Shown in pieces: positions 55,320 through 59,493 of a stretch of DNA of 59,493 nt; position 1 is the first letter of the stretch, and every line of letters starts with the position of its first letter. The stretch comes from Burkholderiaceae bacterium (lineage in GTDB: Bacteria; Pseudomonadota; Gammaproteobacteria; Burkholderiales; Burkholderiaceae_C): positions 1 to 59,493 of the forward strand of contig SCQQ01000061.1 in assembly GCA_004299095.1 (NCBI GenBank). Direction: 5' to 3'. Made by a program: the position numbers and the translations under genes. The notes beneath the pieces were generated by a model that saw only the letters and a program-made list of their open reading frames with translations, was not told the origin of the DNA and did not search any database.

Positions 55320-56090
55320 TCACGCCGCGCTGTCGCGGATGTCCGCCACCGGGTTCTGGCCGAAATCCGGTCGCTCCAGGTAAGCCAGGATGCGGCGCGC
55401 GGTATCGGCGGGGGACGTCAAAGCGCCTTTGTTCTTCAGGTCGGCAAAGCGCTGCCGATCCGGGAATTGCCCGGCGTCGGCACCGCGCAATTGCACCTGC
55501 ATGTCGGTATCGATCACGCCCGGCGCCAGCGCGCAAACGCGCGCACCGCCTGGCGTCTGCGCTTCTTCCAGCGCCACGCAGCGGGTGTACAGGTCCATCC
55601 CGGCCTTGGCCGCGCAGTACACGGCTTGCGATGCCATCGGGTGACGGCCCAGCCCCGAGGAGATGTTGAGCAGGCGCCGCGCGCCGGCCCAGTCGCGCGT
55701 GGCGCCCAGGAAAACGGCCGACAGGATCATGGTGGCTTCCAGTCCGAGGCGGATGCCTTGCGCGATGGCGCCGGCGGTCACGTCGCGCAGCGGCGCGAGG
55801 GCCGGGATCATGCCGGCGTTGTTGATCAGCGTGGCGCTGGCAAGCTGTGCGTGTGGCGTTTGGGCGAGCCACTCCGTCAGGCGTTTGCCCGCGGGCGCGG
55901 CGTCGGTCAAGTCTGCCGACCATTGGGTGAGCTGCGCGCCGTGTGCGTTGGCGTGTTGCTGCAAGCCGTCGTTCGGGTGGCGTGCCAGCGTGAGCAGCGT
56001 ATGTCCCTGATCCAGAACCTGCTCGGCCAACGCCCTGCCGAGCCCGCGCGACGCGCCGGTGATGATGAAAAGGTGTGACGAAGAACTCAT
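55320..56090 (-). CDS. Short-chain dehydrogenase/reductase
   Basis: A 256-residue NAD(P)-dependent oxidoreductase. The cofactor motif is IITGASRGLGRAL (TGxxxGxG), the structural LINNAGM follows near residue 90, and the active site is NISSGLG (Ser) with AVYCAAKAG (Tyr-x3-Lys). It resembles sepiapterin reductase or benzil reductase-like members rather than FabG, based on its C-terminal part (VCALAPGVIDTDMQVQLR). Substrate unknown. Confidence 0.92.
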   Translation of the reverse strand: MSSSSHLFIITGASRGLGRALAEQVLDQGHTLLTLARHPNDGLQQHANAHGAQLTQWSADLTDAAPAGKRLTEWLAQTPHAQLASATLINNAGMIPALAPLRDVTAGAIAQGIRLGLEATMILSAVFLGATRDWAGARRLLNISSGLGRHPMASQAVYCAAKAGMDLYTRCVALEEAQTPGGARVCALAPGVIDTDMQVQLRGADAGQFPDRQRFADLKNKGALTSPADTARRILAYLERPDFGQNPVADIRDSAA

Positions 56091-56262
56091 AAGGTGTTGC
56101 GGTCCGGCAAAGGTGATGATTGCAGTTTATCCCTGCGTCTGCCCGGATCGGGCTGGATGACATCGCTTCTCGAACGCATCGAACTGCGCCGCGCCGGGGT
56201 TTCTCTCGCGTTTTCGGGCGTCTGGAGCGGGGCGATGACGGTACGATCCTCGACAATAACGC

Positions 56263-57324
56263 ATGGTCAAATATTCTCCCGAGCCGGCGCAGCCGGGCCC
56301 TCAAGCCGGAAAAATCGGCGTTCTTCTGTGCAACTTGGGTACGCCCGCCGCGGCCACCGCGCCAGCATTGCGCGACTACCTGCATCAGTTCCTGAGCGAT
56401 CCGCGCGTGATCGAGTTGCCCGCCGCCATCTGGAAGCCCATCCTGCACGGCATCGTCCTGCGCCGCCGGCCCGAGCAGTCGGCGAAGAAATACGAGAGCG
56501 TCTGGCTGCCCGGGGGCTCGCCCCTGGCCGTGTGGAGCGAAAAGCAGCGCGTGTTGCTGCGCGGCTATCTGGGCCAGCGCGGGCTGGACGTGCAGGTGGG
56601 CCTGGCCATGCGCTACGGCGAGCCGGCCATTGCCGCGCAGCTCGGCCAGCTCAAGGCGGCCGGTTGCGACCGCATCCTGGTGCTGCCGCTCTACCCGCAA
56701 TACGCCGCCGCCACTGTCGGCAGCGTGCTGGACGACGTGGCCGACTGGATCAAGACCACGCGCGTCGTGCCCGAGCTGCGTTTCGTGCAGCACTTTCATG
56801 ACCACGAGGGCTATCTGAAGGCGCTCGAACAAACCGTCCTGGCGCACTGGCAGACGCACGGCCGCCCCGATCGCCTGCTGATGAGCTTCCACGGCCTGCC
56901 GCAGCGCATGATCGACCGCGGCGACCCCTACCAGAAGCAATGCGCCGCCACTGCGCAGCGCCTGGCGGCGCGCCTCGCCTTGCCGCAGGATGCGTGGACG
57001 CTCGCGTTCCAGTCCCGCTTTGGCCGCGCCAAGTGGATTGGCCCCTCCACCCAGGACGTGCTGAAGCAACTGGGCCGCGCCAAGGTCGCACGCGTGCACG
57101 TGATTTGCCCTGGATTCGTGAGCGACTGCCTGGAAACGCTGGAAGAAATCAACATCGAAGGACGCGCGCTGTTCCAGAGCGCGGGTGGCGGTGAATTGCA
57201 ATACATCCCGTGCCTGAACGACCACCCCATGTTTATCAACGCGCTGGCCGATCTGGTGGGGCGGCACGTGGGCGGGTGGTTGGATGCTGCGGCGGACGAC
57301 CGGAAAGCCCCACAGGGTTTGTGA
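56263..57324 (+). CDS. hemH: Ferrochelatase
   Basis: A 353-residue enzyme that inserts Fe(II) into protoporphyrin IX in the last step of heme synthesis. Family stretches are IGVLLCNLGTPAAATAPALR, YESVWLPGGSPL, GLAMRYGEPAI, VLPLYPQYAAAT and the catalytic MSFHGLPQRM (His), with LAFQSRFGRAKWIGPST and ICPGFVSDCLETLEEI near the C-terminus. Length is normal for the proteobacterial form. It is divergent from the SDR gene. Confidence 0.97.
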   Translation: MVKYSPEPAQPGPQAGKIGVLLCNLGTPAAATAPALRDYLHQFLSDPRVIELPAAIWKPILHGIVLRRRPEQSAKKYESVWLPGGSPLAVWSEKQRVLLRGYLGQRGLDVQVGLAMRYGEPAIAAQLGQLKAAGCDRILVLPLYPQYAAATVGSVLDDVADWIKTTRVVPELRFVQHFHDHEGYLKALEQTVLAHWQTHGRPDRLLMSFHGLPQRMIDRGDPYQKQCAATAQRLAARLALPQDAWTLAFQSRFGRAKWIGPSTQDVLKQLGRAKVARVHVICPGFVSDCLETLEEINIEGRALFQSAGGGELQYIPCLNDHPMFINALADLVGRHVGGWLDAAADDRKAPQGL

Positions 57325-57573
57325 AATCGGATCCGCGTACCCGTGCCGAGCGACGGCCTGCTGCCGTGGTCGCCCTCAAATCGGCTGGCCATGAAACAAC
57401 GTGGCGCCGCCGCGGGTCCTACGTGGTGATTGCGATCGGCGGTGTCCTTGCCGACGACGCAGTCTTGCCGGTTCGCTAGAGTCACGCCGGTTCCATCGCG
57501 TGGGCCGATGGAATGCGATGCGCGGGCCGGGTGGCTTTTTCCGCGGATGGCTTTTTGAGTTGGGTGGATTTTT

Positions 57574-57834
57574 ATGCGTATGTTCAAAGACGACCAAGGC
57601 GAGCGCTGGCAGGCGGCGCTGATGCAAGGCTCGTACGGCCACATCCTGCTGCTCTTCAGCCCGATGGGCCACAGCGAAACCAGGCAGGTGCTGATGGACG
57701 CCAACTACATGGCCGAAGCGGGCGAGCGCCTGGCGGAAAAGACCGAAGATCAGCTGCGCGAGCTGCTGAAAGCCGCTCAACCCTGGGATGGTGGCAAGAT
57801 ATTCGCCGGCGTCGGTGCGCCCGGCGCTGCCTGA
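57574..57834 (+). CDS. Small conserved-looking protein of unknown function
   Basis: An 86-residue protein beginning MRMFKDDQGERWQAALMQGS, followed by YGHILLLFSPMGHSETRQVL and a helical part (AEAGERLAEKTEDQLRELLK). The N-terminal half looks like an antiparallel sheet and the remainder like a helix. It has no signal peptide or membrane segment. I do not recognise a named family. GGGTGG lies upstream of the ATG. It follows hemH on the same strand after 249 non-coding bases. Confidence 0.68.
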   Translation: MRMFKDDQGERWQAALMQGSYGHILLLFSPMGHSETRQVLMDANYMAEAGERLAEKTEDQLRELLKAAQPWDGGKIFAGVGAPGAA

Positions 57835-57945
57835 GTTGCCGCGCTCCGCCGGCAGCAGATCGCGCCGACGACGCGTCGGTGCGGTGCGGAAGTCTTGCCA
57901 CGCCGGTGGCGCGGAGCGCGGCGTTGGCGCGTTGTGCCGACCCGT

Positions 57946-58392
57946 TCAGCCGTGCGCCACGTGCGAGAGCACGGTGCCGACAATCGAGCTCGCCAGCAGG
58001 ACCACGATCATCACGCGGTACCAGATCAATCCGGCCTGCGGCGCTTTGGGGCGCGCGCACAAGCCCAGCCAGGCTACGGCCACGAAGTAGGGCATAGTGG
58101 CGGCGGCCACCAACGGAAACAGTCCGGCCAGCGTGCCCGCAATGACGCCGGCGTGGCCGATATTCAGCAGGACCCATTGGGTCCAGACCGTTTTCGGTTG
58201 CGGCGGCTTGGCCGCATAACGCATCACGCCGAAGCCGATGGCGTGCTGCGACGCACCGACGACCAGCACCAGGTAGGCAATCATCCAGACCAGGTATTTG
58301 GTCGGGTGGTCGGCGATGGCGGCGCCGACCAGGCCGGCTGCCACGATGGCGAGCCAACTCAAGACGATAAAGGGTGCGGAGGCAGATTTCAT
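57946..58392 (-). CDS. Small integral membrane protein of unknown function
   Basis: A 148-residue protein with four or five membrane helices: FIVLSWLAIVAAGLVGAAIA, YLVWMIAYLVLVVGASQHAI, WVLLNIGHAGVIAGTLAGLF, FPLVAAATMPYFVAVAWLGL and VMIVVLLASSIVGTVLSHVA. Histidines recur near helix ends (SQHAIGFG, NIGHAGV, LSHVAHG), which might bind a metal or heme, but no named motif is clear. The start at 58392 (MKSASAPF) is inferred; a long frame upstream is antisense-like reading of lipA. It lies 26 bases downstream of lipA on the same strand. Confidence 0.75.
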   Translation of the reverse strand: MKSASAPFIVLSWLAIVAAGLVGAAIADHPTKYLVWMIAYLVLVVGASQHAIGFGVMRYAAKPPQPKTVWTQWVLLNIGHAGVIAGTLAGLFPLVAAATMPYFVAVAWLGLCARPKAPQAGLIWYRVMIVVLLASSIVGTVLSHVAHG

Positions 58393-58418
58393 GTGAGGCC
58401 CATCAAGGCCGGGGCATT

Positions 58419-59462
58419 TCAGCAGCGCAGGCTGGTGGCGACCGAGTCGCGGATGCCCTGGAGTACGGGACTTTCCAGCCCGACGTTGTTGTGTTCGATC
58501 ACGCGCTCGGCGCGATAGCTGGAGCGCACCAGCGGGCCGGAGACCACTTCCAGGAAACCCTTGGCCAGTGCGATTTCGCGGTAGCGCCGGAATTCGTCCG
58601 GCGTCACATAGCGCTCCACCGGCAAGTGGTTGCGCGTCGGGCGCAAGTATTGACCGAGCGTGACCACGTCCACGTCTACCGCCCGGATGTCGTCCAGTGC
58701 CTGGTCGATTTCGGCATCGGTTTCGCCCAGACCCAGCATCATGCTGGTCTTGGTGATGGTGTCGGGGGCATAGCCCTTGGCGAACTGGAGCACGTCCAGC
58801 GTTTGCTCGTAGCCGGCACGGATATCGCGCACCGGGTGCGTCAGGCGGCGCACGGTTTCCAGGTTCTGCGCGTACGTGGCCAGCCCGGCGTCCAGCACCT
58901 TGGCGACCAGGTCGTGTCGGCCCTGGAAGTCGGGTGTGAGCGCTTCCACTGCCGTTTGCGGCATGTGCTTGTGGATGGCGCGAATGCAGGCGGCGTAGTG
59001 GCCGGCGCCCAGGTCCGGCAGGTCGTCGCGATCCACCGACGTCAGCACCACATATTTCAGGTTCATCAGGCGAACCGCGTCGGCCACATTGGCCGGCTCC
59101 ATGGCATCGAGCCAGCCGTGCGGGTTGCCGGTGTTGACCGAACAGAACTTGCAGGCGCGCGTGCACACCGATCCCATCAGCATCAGGGTGGCCGTGCCGC
59201 GGCCCCAGCATTCGGCGATGTTCGGGCACTTGGATTCGGCGCACACCGTGGACAGCTTGTGCGTGCGCACGATGTCCATGATTTCCTGGAACTTGGCGCC
59301 GCTCGGCAGGCGCACGCGCAGCCAGTCCGGTTTGGGCTCGGCGTTGGGCACGTCGCTCAGCGCGCTCGGTTTGATGCCATCCAGGATCGCATGCGTGCCT
59401 TCGGGCGTAACAAACTTGCTGCCGGATGCGGCGCGTGGCTTGTGCGATGGGAGTTCGTTCAT
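58419..59462 (-). CDS. lipA: Lipoyl synthase
   Basis: A 347-residue radical SAM enzyme that inserts two sulfurs into octanoyl groups on lipoyl domains. The auxiliary cluster cysteines are in [12 protein letters not shown] (C-x4-C-x5-C) and the radical SAM cluster in CTRACKFC. The C-terminal RSSYRAE provides the serine ligand of the auxiliary cluster. Length is normal. The 31 bases upstream contain an in-frame TGA (59475-59477, minus) that may be the end of lipB, which usually precedes lipA, but too little is visible to call it. Confidence 0.97.
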   Translation of the reverse strand: MNELPSHKPRAASGSKFVTPEGTHAILDGIKPSALSDVPNAEPKPDWLRVRLPSGAKFQEIMDIVRTHKLSTVCAESKCPNIAECWGRGTATLMLMGSVCTRACKFCSVNTGNPHGWLDAMEPANVADAVRLMNLKYVVLTSVDRDDLPDLGAGHYAACIRAIHKHMPQTAVEALTPDFQGRHDLVAKVLDAGLATYAQNLETVRRLTHPVRDIRAGYEQTLDVLQFAKGYAPDTITKTSMMLGLGETDAEIDQALDDIRAVDVDVVTLGQYLRPTRNHLPVERYVTPDEFRRYREIALAKGFLEVVSGPLVRSSYRAERVIEHNNVGLESPVLQGIRDSVATSLRC

Positions 59463-59493
59463 GCTGGCGGCCTTTCACGCAGCGCGAGCTTCG

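Noticed and set aside
54297-56078. A 593-codon plus-strand open frame
   Set aside because: Antisense to the thiolase and SDR genes, both of which show intact active-site motifs on the minus strand.
59475-59493. Possible 3' end of lipB at the right edge
   Set aside because: Only about six codons and a TGA are visible; position fits but sequence cannot confirm it.

Overview
The window is one contiguous stretch of a high-GC proteobacterial chromosome. Gene content and order point to a betaproteobacterium, most likely Burkholderiales: a DUF3482 GTPase next to a DUF2868 membrane protein, a nadE-like gene directly followed by glnB, QueF of the long form, DUF482 acyltransferase, FetAB-type ABC genes and a YidB-like protein. 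This assignment is an inference from gene families; no rRNA or other marker is present. There is no tRNA, rRNA, CRISPR array, prophage or transposase gene in the window. It reads as core and semi-core chromosome with short non-coding repeats between genes.

Layout. 1-4 kb: a gene-poor start, a small secreted repeat protein, an ECF sigma factor without a visible anti-sigma partner, and glutathione reductase. 4.1-8.9 kb (minus): a small secreted protein, a DUF3482 GTPase, a DUF2868 membrane protein and a ClC channel/transporter. 9.0-16.1 kb: a multidrug efflux locus in which marR, an RND adaptor and an RND pump run rightwards, and an outer-membrane factor and a PACE transporter run leftwards from the shared intergenic region. 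16.2-18.9 kb (minus): a copper locus of outer-membrane protein, CopC and a CopD-PCuAC fusion. 19.0-20.8 kb: FetA/FetB-like ABC exporter genes separated by a 240-base repeat element. 21.0-24.5 kb: PhoPQ-like two-component system with PepSY proteins and a cytochrome b561. 24.6-28.1 kb (minus): allantoin breakdown genes (puuE, allA, ureidoglycine aminohydrolase) with mtgA between them. 28.4-34.4 kb (plus): hydrolase, queF, glmM, spermidine-synthase-like gene, a second copy of the repeat element, then a GspE/PilB ATPase. 34.5-40.8 kb: YidB-like protein, DUF167 protein with an internal duplication, an ABC-2 exporter, RlpA and OpgB-like phosphoglycerol transferase. 41.1-48.8 kb: FMN-dependent hydroxyacid dehydrogenase, acyl-CoA synthetase, MATE pump, DUF482 protein, NAD synthetase and PII. 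48.9-54 kb: M48 protease, LemA, SH3 protein, 2OG-Fe dioxygenase, universal stress protein and FmdE-like protein. 54-59.5 kb: thiolase, SDR, ferrochelatase, two small unknown proteins and lipoyl synthase.

The most striking observation is a pair of related elements of about 243 bases (19724-19967 and 32352-32594). Each has imperfect terminal inverted repeats and each sits exactly between an upstream stop codon and a downstream start codon, flanked on both sides by ATGA. Deleting either element would restore a classic 4-base ATGA stop/start overlap between the two flanking genes. This looks like a small mobile repeat that enters translationally coupled gene junctions without breaking either reading frame. 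A second repeat family, made of short hairpins separated by GTCATG, occurs at 3.9, 20.8 and 26.2 kb; the last two copies are in inverted orientation. Other points of note are an NAD synthetase whose glutaminase nucleophile is replaced by alanine, next to PII; a perfect 51-base in-frame duplication inside the DUF167 gene; and a CopD-PCuAC fusion.
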